A DNA stretch of 64,000 nucleotides. Origin: Pseudomonas sp. PDM15. GTDB lineage: Bacteria > Pseudomonadota > Gammaproteobacteria > Pseudomonadales > Pseudomonadaceae. The translations under genes were made by a program, and so were the position numbers. The stretch spans positions 248,001-312,000 of the forward strand of contig NZ_JACVAA010000004.1 of the NCBI RefSeq assembly GCF_014851565.1. Direction: 5' to 3'. The notes beneath the pieces were generated by a model. The model had not been told where the DNA came from. It saw only the letters and a list, made by a program, of their open reading frames with translations, and searched no databases. This document shows, one piece after another, positions 34,780-42,552 of this stretch (positions within the stretch are counted from its first letter, which is position 1; each line of letters starts with the position of its first letter).

Positions 34780-35748
34780 ATGGACGACAACGAGCAGGCT
34801 CCCAGCGAGCTGGAAACCCTGACCCTGGCGCTGTTGCACAGCCGGGGCGAGGTCGAGCGCCTGCGTGAGCGCGAGCTGCTGGTGAGCAGTCTGCTGGCCG
34901 GCCTCAACGCCGTGCTGTGGGCCTTCGACTGGGAGCAGCAGAAGGTGGTCTACGTCAGCCCGGCGTATGAGCAGATCTTCGGCCGCAGCGCCGCGCTGCT
35001 GCTGGCCGACTACAACGAGTGGATCAACAGCATCTATCCGGACGACATGGAGTACGCCGCGCAGAGCCTGGCGTCGGTGCTGGAAGTAGGCTCGGTGGAG
35101 CAGCGTGAGTACCGCATCATCCGTGGCGACGGCGAGGTGCGCTGGCTCAGCGACAAGTGCTTCATCAGCCCGCCCAACTTGTTCGGCGGGCAGACCCTGA
35201 TCGTCGGCATCGCCGAGGACATCACCGAGAAGAAGGTGCTGCAGAGCGAGCTGCATCGCCTGGCCACCAGCGATGTGCTGACCGGCGCGAGCAACCGCCG
35301 GCATTTCTTCGAGCAGGCCGGCACGCTGTTCGACGAGGCGGTCGCCAACGGCCGGCCGCTGTCGTTCCTGCTGCTGGATATCGACGACTTCAAGAAGATC
35401 AACGACGGTCACGGCCACCAGATGGGTGACCGTGTGCTGCAGCGCGTGGCCCACTGCGGCGCCTACGTGGTGCGGCGTGACGACCTGTTCGGGCGCATCG
35501 GCGGCGAGGAGTTTGCCATCGTCTTCCCCGGCTGCGACAGCGAGCAGGCGCGCCAGGTGGCTGAGCGTCTGCAGCGCGAGGTGCAGCGCCTGCAGTTCCA
35601 CAACGATGGCCAGGGCTTCGGCGTGACCATCAGCCAAGGGATTACCAGCCTGCGCGAAGGTGACGAACTGGAAGACCTGTACGCCCGCGCCGACGCCGCC
35701 ATGTACCAGGCCAAGCGCCAGGGCAAGGACTGTATCGTCCTCGGCTGA
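34780..35748 (+). CDS. PAS-GGDEF diguanylate cyclase
   Basis: The 322-residue cytoplasmic protein has a PAS domain (about residues 30-150, ending VGIAEDITEKK) and a GGDEF domain (about 158-320). The active site reads GRIGGEEFAIVFPG, and RRDD before it supplies the RxxD inhibitory site, so it is probably an active, product-inhibited c-di-GMP synthase. ATG at 34780 has AAGG upstream at reasonable distance; an in-frame ATG at 34756 lacks a ribosome site but would add only eight residues. No membrane segment is present. It diverges from oscA. Confidence 0.88.
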   Translation: MDDNEQAPSELETLTLALLHSRGEVERLRERELLVSSLLAGLNAVLWAFDWEQQKVVYVSPAYEQIFGRSAALLLADYNEWINSIYPDDMEYAAQSLASVLEVGSVEQREYRIIRGDGEVRWLSDKCFISPPNLFGGQTLIVGIAEDITEKKVLQSELHRLATSDVLTGASNRRHFFEQAGTLFDEAVANGRPLSFLLLDIDDFKKINDGHGHQMGDRVLQRVAHCGAYVVRRDDLFGRIGGEEFAIVFPGCDSEQARQVAERLQREVQRLQFHNDGQGFGVTISQGITSLREGDELEDLYARADAAMYQAKRQGKDCIVLG

Positions 35749-35755
35749 GCCGCGC

Positions 35756-37438
35756 CTAAGGGTGCAACCAGAAGGCGAACTCGGCGAACTGCTCGTCGCG
35801 CCACCAGCCGCTCCTGCCGTTGCCATAGCGGAAGTTGCTCGCCCCTGCCTGGCTCTGCAGTGGAGCGGTAATTCGCCCAGCGCTGTCGCGACGGGCATGC
35901 AGCTCGCCCGACTCTGGCACCACCACGACGATATGTCCGGATTTGCCGTCGACCTTGCGCCGCGCCACGATCAGGCCGATGGCGCCCTGGTTGGCTTCCA
36001 GCTGCAGTTCATCCAGGTCGGCGGCGCGACGCCAGGCGAAGCCCTCGCCGAAATCGCGCAGCCAGCGGAACAGGTCGTTGGCCCGCTGCTCCTCGATGGT
36101 CTGCCCGTAGTGCGCCGCTACCGTCTCGCCATGGCCCATGCGCAGCAGCGCGCCGGCGCTCCACCAGACCCGCGGCAGATAGGCACCGGCCAGGTGGCAG
36201 TAATCGTGGGCGTACAGATTGCAGTAGGTTCGGCCGTTACCTGGCTGGTAGCGCAGGTGAATGGGCTCATCCACCGCCAGCCAGGCGATGATCGTCGCCA
36301 GTTCGGCGCGGCGTTGCTCTGCACTCTCGCCCTGGCGGCCGGGCTGGTTCTTCTCGTTCAGCGAGTGGGCGTTGGCCGCCTCGCTGCGCTTGGTCAGGCC
36401 GCCGGCCTTGCGCGGCATATGCGCCTCGGGCAGGCCCTGCGGCGCGCTCGCCGGTGGCGCCAGCACGCTGCCGTCGGGCGCCGGTTTGAGATAGCGCGCC
36501 GCTACGAAGCCCTGCAACAGGGCGCCGTTGAGCTGGGTCTGGATCTCCAGGAAACCGTTCTCCTGGCGCCTGCCCACGGCCTGCACCAGCTGGCCATCCG
36601 GCAGCGAGCCGCGTAGGTTGCTTGCCGGCCTAGCGGGTATCTCCGGGCTGGCGCGCAGGTTCAGCATGCCGCTGCTGACCTGTACCTCGAACAGCTTGCC
36701 GGCCGCACTGGGCTCGGCCACCCGCGGCAGCGGCGCCTGGCCTGGTGTCGCTGGTGTGCTCGGACCATCCGGATCGACCGTATGGCACAGGCGGATGAAG
36801 TCGAACAGCGCCTCGCCGTAGTAGCGCGTGCCGTCGAAATAGCCCTGCCGGAGGCCCTTAGACGGGGTGAAGCTGCCGCGGTTGTAGGCGATGCCCAGGG
36901 CCGCCATCTCGAAGTCGCTGAGGCTGCTTTTACCCTCCCAGCCGAGGCGGCGCAGCTTGGTGCGCAGCTCGCCGACCGCCTTGTCCAGGGCCGCGTCGAA
37001 GTCGGCGTAGCGGCGTTGCAGGAAGTAGTCCGGCTCCTGCAGGAAGAACTGCAGGTCGTACTGGAAGATGCCGAAGCCGTGGCAGAACTTGTTCGGATTG
37101 GCGGCCGCCTTGCGGTAGTCGGGTATGTGCTCGGCCATCTCCACCAGGGCCTGGCGCGCCAGGTCGAACATGGCCTGGCCGTTGGGCTTGCTCAGCAGCT
37201 CGGCCTTGGTCTGCGGGAAGGCGCGGCGCCCGGCGCTGGCGTCCAGCGTGTCGCCGACGCATAGCTGCAGCACCCGCGCCACCGGCATCTGCTTGCGCAG
37301 GCGGTTCCACAGGTAGCCGGTCTCCTGGCAGGCGATGGCGGTGAGCAAGTCGAGGGTGAAGGGCGTGCCGCGCAGCATTGGCTCGATGCGCGGGCGGAAC
37401 TCTTGCTTGAACCAGGCGATGGCCGCGGCATCGGGCAT
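35756..37438 (-). CDS. Three-domain peptidoglycan hydrolase candidate (lysozyme-like, SH3, NlpC/P60- or CHAP-like)
   Basis: The 560-residue protein has a lysozyme/transglycosylase-like N-terminal part (about 1-220, candidate catalytic Glu39 in AIACQETGYLW, then HGFGIFQYDLQFF), an SH3-like domain (about 247-320, SGMLNLRASPEIPA) and a C-terminal cysteine-amidase-like part (about 385-560, Cys406 in RTYCNLYAHDYCHL and His502 in SGHIVVVVPE). There is no signal peptide or membrane helix. GGAGGAGG precedes ATG at 37438. A glycan-cutting plus peptide-cutting enzyme without its own export signal suggests delivery by a secretion machine or lysis, but no immunity, holin or Vgr-type gene adjoins it. Domain calls are by motif only. 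Confidence 0.72.
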   Translation of the reverse strand: MPDAAAIAWFKQEFRPRIEPMLRGTPFTLDLLTAIACQETGYLWNRLRKQMPVARVLQLCVGDTLDASAGRRAFPQTKAELLSKPNGQAMFDLARQALVEMAEHIPDYRKAAANPNKFCHGFGIFQYDLQFFLQEPDYFLQRRYADFDAALDKAVGELRTKLRRLGWEGKSSLSDFEMAALGIAYNRGSFTPSKGLRQGYFDGTRYYGEALFDFIRLCHTVDPDGPSTPATPGQAPLPRVAEPSAAGKLFEVQVSSGMLNLRASPEIPARPASNLRGSLPDGQLVQAVGRRQENGFLEIQTQLNGALLQGFVAARYLKPAPDGSVLAPPASAPQGLPEAHMPRKAGGLTKRSEAANAHSLNEKNQPGRQGESAEQRRAELATIIAWLAVDEPIHLRYQPGNGRTYCNLYAHDYCHLAGAYLPRVWWSAGALLRMGHGETVAAHYGQTIEEQRANDLFRWLRDFGEGFAWRRAADLDELQLEANQGAIGLIVARRKVDGKSGHIVVVVPESGELHARRDSAGRITAPLQSQAGASNFRYGNGRSGWWRDEQFAEFAFWLHP

Positions 37439-37600
37439 GGCGGCGCCTCCTCCGTGAGTGGAAACGGTCCTACGTTGGAGTGAGCGAGCAAGACCGGAGG
37501 GCGCCACTGGAACGACATCGGGACGATGCGAACAGACTCAAGCAAAGCCGAGCATGCTGGCCGTCGCCAGGCCGTTCGGCAGACGAGTATTGGTATAAAT

Positions 37601-37626
37601 GGAATAAGTAAATGAATTCTTATTCC
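37601..37626. promoter_or_regulatory. AT-rich inverted repeat upstream of the serine hydrolase gene
   Basis: GGAATAAG (37601-37608) and CTTATTCC (37619-37626) are perfect inverted repeats with a 10-base centre, 60 bases before the start at 37686. The half-site matches the GGAATAA element in front of oscA and lsfA. Confidence 0.5.
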
Positions 37627-37685
37627 TTAACTTGTAGTTCATCCCTGCCTAGACTGGCCTCCGGAACGTATCGAGGAGGCCCGTC

Positions 37686-38267
37686 ATGGCCAGCCAGACC
37701 ATCAGTTACCTGATCCTGCCAGGATGGCAGGGTTCGCCGGACGACCATTGGCAGAGTCACTGGCAGCGCAACCTGCCGCACGCCAGCCGAGTCGAACAGG
37801 CGGACTGGGACAACCCCGACCCGCACAGCTGGGTCGCCGCCATGGAACAGCAGGTGGCCGCCGCCCGCGGCCCGCTGATCCTGGTGGCGCACAGCCTCGG
37901 CTGCGTCACCGTGGCCCGCTGGGCCGCCCAGGCGCCGCTGGCATCCCTGCGCAAGGTGCGCGGCGCCTTGCTGGTGGCGCCGGCCGATGTCGAGCGTGCC
38001 GGCTGTCCCGAGGCGCTGCGCGGCTTTGCCCCGATCTCCCGCGAGCTGCTGCCGTTCCCCAGCTTGCTGGTCGGCTCGGACAACGACCACGCCGCCAGCG
38101 CACCGCGCGCCCTCGAACTGGCCCGCGCCTGGGGCGCCCAGGCCGCCATCCTGCCGGGAGTCGGGCACATCAACGTGAAGTCCGGCCACCAGCGCTGGGA
38201 GCAGGGCTTCGCCTACCTGTACCGCCTGCAACGTCAGATCGAGCAGCAGGAACGCCTGCGCGCATGA
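37686..38267 (+). CDS. RBBP9/YdeN family alpha/beta serine hydrolase
   Basis: The 193-residue protein begins ISYLILPGWQGSPDDHWQ, typical of RBBP9/YdeN (DUF1749-like) hydrolases. The nucleophile Ser is in VAHSLGC, the acid in VGSDNDHAAS and the His in GVGHIN, so a full triad is present. The substrate is unknown. GGAGG precedes the ATG. It is followed 104 bases later by the sigma-54 activator gene on the same strand, and the AT-rich inverted repeat upstream links it to the sulfur genes. Confidence 0.87.
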   Translation: MASQTISYLILPGWQGSPDDHWQSHWQRNLPHASRVEQADWDNPDPHSWVAAMEQQVAAARGPLILVAHSLGCVTVARWAAQAPLASLRKVRGALLVAPADVERAGCPEALRGFAPISRELLPFPSLLVGSDNDHAASAPRALELARAWGAQAAILPGVGHINVKSGHQRWEQGFAYLYRLQRQIEQQERLRA

Positions 38268-38371
38268 ACACCGGTTGCCGTGCGCCACGAATGTGCCCGT
38301 CGCGGCGCCACGTCCAGCCCATTCCCATCTGAGCCGCCAGTCGGCGGCTCGCCGTGACAAGAGATTTCGCA

Positions 38372-39277
38372 ATGAGCCGCCCAGACTTCCCCCAGCAAGC
38401 CCTGCTGACCTTTGCCGACACCGAGAAGAGCCCGCTGAGCATCCGCGCCAAGGCGCTGGTGTTCGTCGACCCGCGCTCGCGCCAGCTGCGCGAGCAGGCC
38501 AATAGCCTGGCCACCGCCGAGCTGCCGGTGCTGATCCTCGGTGAAACCGGCACCGGCAAGGAGCTGCTGGCCCGCCACGTGCACCGCGAGAGCGAGCGCG
38601 GCGGCCTGTTCGTCGCCGTCAACTGCGGCGCCATCAGCCCGCAGTGGGGCGAGGCCGAGCTTTTCGGCCATGCCGCCGGCGCCTATTCCGGGGCCGCCAG
38701 CAGCCGCGCCGGCTGGTTCGGTTCGGCCAATGGCGGCACCCTCTACCTGGACGAGATCGGCGACCTGCCGCTGGCGCTGCAGGGCAAGCTGCTCAGCGCC
38801 CTGGAGACCCGCGAGGTGCAGCGCGTCGGCGGGCAGCAGGCGACGCCGGTGGACGCGCGCCTGGTGGCCGCCACCAGCATCGACCTGGCCCAGGCGGTGG
38901 CCGCTGGCAAGTTCAACGAGCGGCTGTTTCTCTACCTCAACGAGGGGCGCCTGGAGCTGCCGGCGCTACGTGAGCGGCCGGGCGACATCCTGCCGCTGGC
39001 CGAGTACTTCCTCGGCATCTACGCCCAGCGCCTGGGCCTGGATATCCCGCAGATCGGCGCGGCCGCCCAGGCGGCGCTGGAGGGCCACCCCTGGCATGGC
39101 AATACCCGTGAGCTGGAGAACGTCATCCACTTCGCCCTGCTGGTGAGCAGCGGGGCTGAGATCCTGCCGCAGCACCTCAACCTGCCGGCGGGCTCACTGC
39201 TGCAGGCCATCGAACGCCAGCTGGTGCTGCTCAGTGACGAGGAGCGCGAGCTGCTGCGCCAGCGCCTGGCGAGCTAG
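38372..39277 (+). CDS. Sigma-54-dependent activator with AAA+ domain only
   Basis: The 301-residue protein is essentially one AAA+ domain (about residues 30-265): Walker A GETGTGKE, Walker B GTLYLDEIGD, the arginine-finger region LPALRERPGDILPLAEYFL and HPWHGNTRELENV. The sigma-54 contact loop reads GAYSGA instead of GAFTGA. No receiver or sensor precedes it, and the C-terminus ends ERQLVLLSDEERELLRQRLAS without a Fis-type helix-turn-helix. It resembles SfnR-like activators of sulfone use, and the nearby SfnB-like gene supports that idea. How it finds its promoters is unclear. Its stop overlaps the convergent GST gene by four bases. Confidence 0.85.
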   Translation: MSRPDFPQQALLTFADTEKSPLSIRAKALVFVDPRSRQLREQANSLATAELPVLILGETGTGKELLARHVHRESERGGLFVAVNCGAISPQWGEAELFGHAAGAYSGAASSRAGWFGSANGGTLYLDEIGDLPLALQGKLLSALETREVQRVGGQQATPVDARLVAATSIDLAQAVAAGKFNERLFLYLNEGRLELPALRERPGDILPLAEYFLGIYAQRLGLDIPQIGAAAQAALEGHPWHGNTRELENVIHFALLVSSGAEILPQHLNLPAGSLLQAIERQLVLLSDEERELLRQRLAS

Positions 39278-39903
39278 TCGCCGAGCTGCTCCAGCCACTG
39301 CGCTTCCAGCTCGGCGACCTTGACCACCGAGGGGCGCGCGGCGATGCGCTCGACGTAGGCCTGGATCACCGGCAGCTCCGGCACCACGCCGAAGCCGACC
39401 GTCCATTTCAGCGCCGTACCCCAGAGGATGTCGGCACTGCTCAGGCGTTCGCCGAGCAGGTATGGCCCCTGCTCCAGCTGCTGCACCAGGGTGTCGAGCA
39501 TGGTGTCGAAGTCGCCATAGGGGCTCATCGACTGCGGCGGCACATGCTGTTGGGCGCGGTCGGCGATGGCCGGCTCGAAGCTCGAACCGTAGAACACCAG
39601 CCAGCGCAGCCAGGCGCCGCGCTGCGGGTCGCCCAACGGCGGGGTGAGGCCGGCTTCCGGGTACAGGTCGCTGAGGTAGATGAACACCGCGCCCTGCTCG
39701 GTGATCAGGGTGTTGCCGTGCAGAATGGCCGGCACCTTGCCCATCGGGTTGATCGCCAGGTACTCCGCCTGGCGCGTCTGCCCTTGCTTGATGCTGAGGA
39801 GGCGCGGGCGGTAATCGGCGTGCAGCTCCTGGAGCAGGATGGCGGTGCCGGTGGAGCGGCTGCGCGGCGAGTGAAAGAAGGTGATGCGGCGGTCCTGTTG
39901 CAT
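39274..39903 (-). CDS. Glutathione S-transferase family protein
   Basis: The 209-residue protein has an N-terminal thioredoxin-like domain (about 5-85: FFHSPRSRSTGTAILLQEL, INPMGKVPAILHGNTLITEQGAVFIYL, given in parts) and a helical C-terminal domain with SSADILWGTALKW. The candidate active residue is Ser in SPRSRS. The substrate is unknown. It lies in the sulfur region but has no direct co-transcribed partner; the SfnB-like gene upstream on the same strand has its own terminator. Confidence 0.88.
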   Translation of the reverse strand: MQQDRRITFFHSPRSRSTGTAILLQELHADYRPRLLSIKQGQTRQAEYLAINPMGKVPAILHGNTLITEQGAVFIYLSDLYPEAGLTPPLGDPQRGAWLRWLVFYGSSFEPAIADRAQQHVPPQSMSPYGDFDTMLDTLVQQLEQGPYLLGERLSSADILWGTALKWTVGFGVVPELPVIQAYVERIAARPSVVKVAELEAQWLEQLGD

Positions 39904-39966
39904 GACAGCCTCCGGTCTGGTCGGGTAATGAACCCTAGTCCAGGCGAGGGGTGCTGTCAGGCGGGA

Positions 39967-40005
39967 ATAAAAAACGGGAGCCGCCCTGCCTGGTAACGGC
40001 TCCCG
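39967..40005 (-). terminator. Terminator of the SsuA-like/SfnB-like unit
   Basis: On the minus strand CGGGAGCCG and CGGCTCCCG pair around a 13-base loop and are followed by six or seven T residues. It lies 12 bases beyond the SfnB-like stop. Confidence 0.85.
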
Positions 40006-40017
40006 CGAAAACAGCGA

Positions 40018-41244
40018 TCAGGAGTACAGCGACGGCGTCGGCGCTACGCCGCTGGTCAGCCACTGGCCGATGTCGCGCACCTTGTAGTCCAGCGGGTCGT
40101 GCAGGCTGTGCACCCGCACGTTGCGCCAGAAGCGGTCGAAGCCGTAGCGCGAGGCGGTGGCGCGGGCGCCCATGGCCTCGAACACCTGGCTGGTGATCTC
40201 CAGTGCCGCACGGGCCGAAGCGACCCGTGCCTCGGCGATCAGTAGTGCCACCTCGCCGCGCTCGGCGGCGCCCAGGGCCGGTTTGTCCCAGGCCCGCTGC
40301 AGACGCTCGGCTGCCTGCTCGGCCAGCAGCAGGGCGCCGCGATAGAGCAACCAGAATTCGCCGTAGCGTTTCTGGATGAACGGGTCTTCGCGTGCCTCAT
40401 CGACCCCGGCGCCGGGCCAGGGGCGCGCCTGCTCGCGGGTGTAACGCAGGGCGCCGTCCAGCGCGCCCTGAGCGTTGCCCAGGTAGAGCTGGGTGAGGAT
40501 CAGTTGCGACACGCAGACCCGCAGGCTGCTACGCGGGCTCTGGCCGCCGGACACCAGCAGCTCGTCGCGGTCGACGAAGACGCTCTCGAACTGCACCGTG
40601 CCGCTGTCAGTCTGGCGCTGGCCGAAGGCATCCCAGTCATCGTTGATCGCCAGGCCTTCGCGCTGCGCCGGCAGCACCAGGAACACCCGCTCCGTGGTGC
40701 TGCTGCCGCGCGGCGCGCTGACCACCAGGGCATCGGAGCCGAGGGCGCCGGAGCAGAACGACTTGCGCCCGTTCAGCTCGAAGTGCTCCTCACGCTGCGC
40801 CAGGCTCAGGCCGAGGTCGCGGCCATTGGTGGCGTTGCCCCAGAACCAGCGCTCGCGCACCGCGCGGGTCAGCCAGTGGCGCTGCTGCTCGGCGCTGCCA
40901 TGCAGGAGGATGGTCGCCACCTGCAGGTGGTTGAAGGCGAACAAGTGGGCCAGCGAGCTGTCTGCCGCGGCCAGGTGGCGGACGATGCGGTAGATCTCCG
41001 GCCAAGAGCGTTCCTGGCCATCGAAGCGCTGCGGAATGGCCAGGCTCAGCAGGCCGCTGTCGCGGATCAGCTCGCGCTCGGTGCGCGCATGGCCGCCGCG
41101 GCGGTCACGCTCCACGGCGCTTTCCGCCAGCTTGCGCGCCAGGCGTTCGACCCGCGCGGTGAGGTTGCCGAAGTCGGCGGGGAACAGCCGCGCATCCAGC
41201 AGTGGTTCGGCCTGTGGATGCAGGTGGCGGGCTTCACTGGCCAT
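40018..41244 (-). CDS. SfnB-like sulfur acquisition oxidoreductase (acyl-CoA dehydrogenase/DszC fold)
   Basis: The 408-residue protein is of the acyl-CoA dehydrogenase-like monooxygenase group that includes SfnB and DszC, with LLSLAIPQRFDGQERSWPEIYRIVRHL at the N-terminal helices, WFWGNATNG and NGRKSFCSGALGSDALVVSA in the flavin region, and a C-terminal MGARATASRYGFDRFWRNVRVHSLHDP stretch, given in parts. Family members use reduced flavin to oxidise or desulfurise organosulfur compounds under sulfur limitation. ATG at 41244 overlaps the end of the upstream SsuA-like gene by 11 bases, so the two are translationally coupled. The substrate is not known. Confidence 0.85.
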   Translation of the reverse strand: MASEARHLHPQAEPLLDARLFPADFGNLTARVERLARKLAESAVERDRRGGHARTERELIRDSGLLSLAIPQRFDGQERSWPEIYRIVRHLAAADSSLAHLFAFNHLQVATILLHGSAEQQRHWLTRAVRERWFWGNATNGRDLGLSLAQREEHFELNGRKSFCSGALGSDALVVSAPRGSSTTERVFLVLPAQREGLAINDDWDAFGQRQTDSGTVQFESVFVDRDELLVSGGQSPRSSLRVCVSQLILTQLYLGNAQGALDGALRYTREQARPWPGAGVDEAREDPFIQKRYGEFWLLYRGALLLAEQAAERLQRAWDKPALGAAERGEVALLIAEARVASARAALEITSQVFEAMGARATASRYGFDRFWRNVRVHSLHDPLDYKVRDIGQWLTSGVAPTPSLYS

Positions 41245-42208
41245 CGCGTGGCTCCGGTTGCCATATGGCCACCTGGCTGGCGTCCACGCGCTTGGGCAGC
41301 AGGCCCTCGGCGAAGAAGGCGTCGGCGATCTTCTGCTGCTCGGCCAGGCTGCCCGGCTGCACGGCGCGCACCTGATAACTGCGGCGGCCGTTGGCCTGCT
41401 GGACGATGGCCGAGTCGAGGTTGCCCCACAGCGGACGGAGGATCTTCGCCGCGTCGGCCGGGTTGGCGCGCAGCCATTCGCCGGCCTTGACCAGCTCGCC
41501 ATACACGGTCCGCAGCACCTGCGGGTGCTCGGCGGCGAAGCGGTTGCTGGTCAGGTAGTAACGCTGGTAGCTGGCCAGGCCCTGGCTGTCCGTCAGGGTG
41601 CGGGTCGGCAGCTGGCGCTGGGCGGCGCTGAGGAAGGGTTCCCAGATCACCCAGGCGTCGACCTTGCCGTTCTCGAAGGCAGCGCGGCCGTCGGCCGGGG
41701 TCAGGTAGGCCGGCTGGATGTCGCTGAATTTCAGATTGGCCTTGGCCAGCGCGGCGATCAGCAGATAGTGGGCGCCGGCAGCTTTGGTCACCGCCACCTT
41801 CTTGCCCTTGAGGTCGGCCAGGGCCTGCAGCGGCGAGCCATCGCGCACCAGGATGGCCTGGGCTGCCGGCGAGGGCGCTTCCTGGGCGAAGTAGGCGAGC
41901 TTGGCGCCGGCAGCCTGGGCGAATACCGGTACGGTGTCGGCGACATCGGCGGACAGGTCGATATTGCCGACGTTGAGTGCCTCGAGCAGTGGCTGGCCGC
42001 TGGCGAACTCGTGCCAGCTGACCTTGATGTCCTGACCGGCCAGGGCTTTTTCCAGGGTGCCCTGGCTCTTCAGCAGGCTGATCAGGGTGGAGGATTTCTG
42101 GTAGCCGATGCGCAGGGCGGTTTCGGCGTGGGCGGGCAGGGCGGCGAACAGCCCGAGGCTCAGGCCGAGGCCGAGCAGGGTCCGGCGGGAGAGCAGATGA
42201 CGGGACAT
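41234..42208 (-). CDS. Aliphatic sulfonate-type ABC transporter substrate-binding protein (SsuA-like)
   Basis: The 324-residue protein has a Tat-like or Sec signal (SRRTLLGLGLSLGLFAALPAHA, about 6-28) and the SsuA/TauA fold: LRIGYQKSSTLISLLKSQG, ASGQPLLEALNVGNIDL, KAAGAHYLLI and VDAWVIWEPF. It is one of three SsuA-like proteins in the window and has no permease or ATPase beside it, so it probably works with the SsuCB or the 44968-46519 transporter. It is co-transcribed with the SfnB-like gene. Confidence 0.9.
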   Translation of the reverse strand: MSRHLLSRRTLLGLGLSLGLFAALPAHAETALRIGYQKSSTLISLLKSQGTLEKALAGQDIKVSWHEFASGQPLLEALNVGNIDLSADVADTVPVFAQAAGAKLAYFAQEAPSPAAQAILVRDGSPLQALADLKGKKVAVTKAAGAHYLLIAALAKANLKFSDIQPAYLTPADGRAAFENGKVDAWVIWEPFLSAAQRQLPTRTLTDSQGLASYQRYYLTSNRFAAEHPQVLRTVYGELVKAGEWLRANPADAAKILRPLWGNLDSAIVQQANGRRSYQVRAVQPGSLAEQQKIADAFFAEGLLPKRVDASQVAIWQPEPRDGQ

Positions 42209-42552
42209 GACAGGCCTCTTGTCAGGGCGCGTCCCGACGGTACGAGGCGGCGGAACACGGAAACTTCAAAAGAAACAGGGCGAAGTCCGGTGATCCGGTA
42301 GGGCAAAGCTAGTCGATCTAAAAAACAGCCTGCAAATACTTTTCAGGAATTAGCTTATGGGTTTGTCGGATGACGATTTATATTCTTTTTAGTTACATAA
42401 AAGTGAAAAACAGTTCTTTTTGGAGATTATGAAAATCCCCTAGATTGGCCGCCAAGCCGCCAGCGGACCACCGCACCGAGCCCGACATTCTAAGGGGCTC
42501 CTTCTGCCAACCCGAGCCCCAGACAACTAGAACAGCATCTGGAGCATCGAGC
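42209..42552. promoter_or_regulatory. Divergent AT-rich promoter region between the SsuA-like and OprD-like genes
   Basis: These 344 bases separate divergent transcripts. The block 42300-42440 is strikingly AT-rich for this genome. ATTTATATTCTTTTTA (42376-42391) resembles the element before lsfA (ATTTATTCTTTTTA at 49751-49764). No gene is seen. I infer sulfur-responsive promoters in both directions. Confidence 0.5.

Noticed and set aside
35756..37438. Peptidoglycan hydrolase as part of a prophage
   Set aside because: No holin, tail, capsid or integrase gene is near; the neighbours are chromosomal sulfur and signalling genes.
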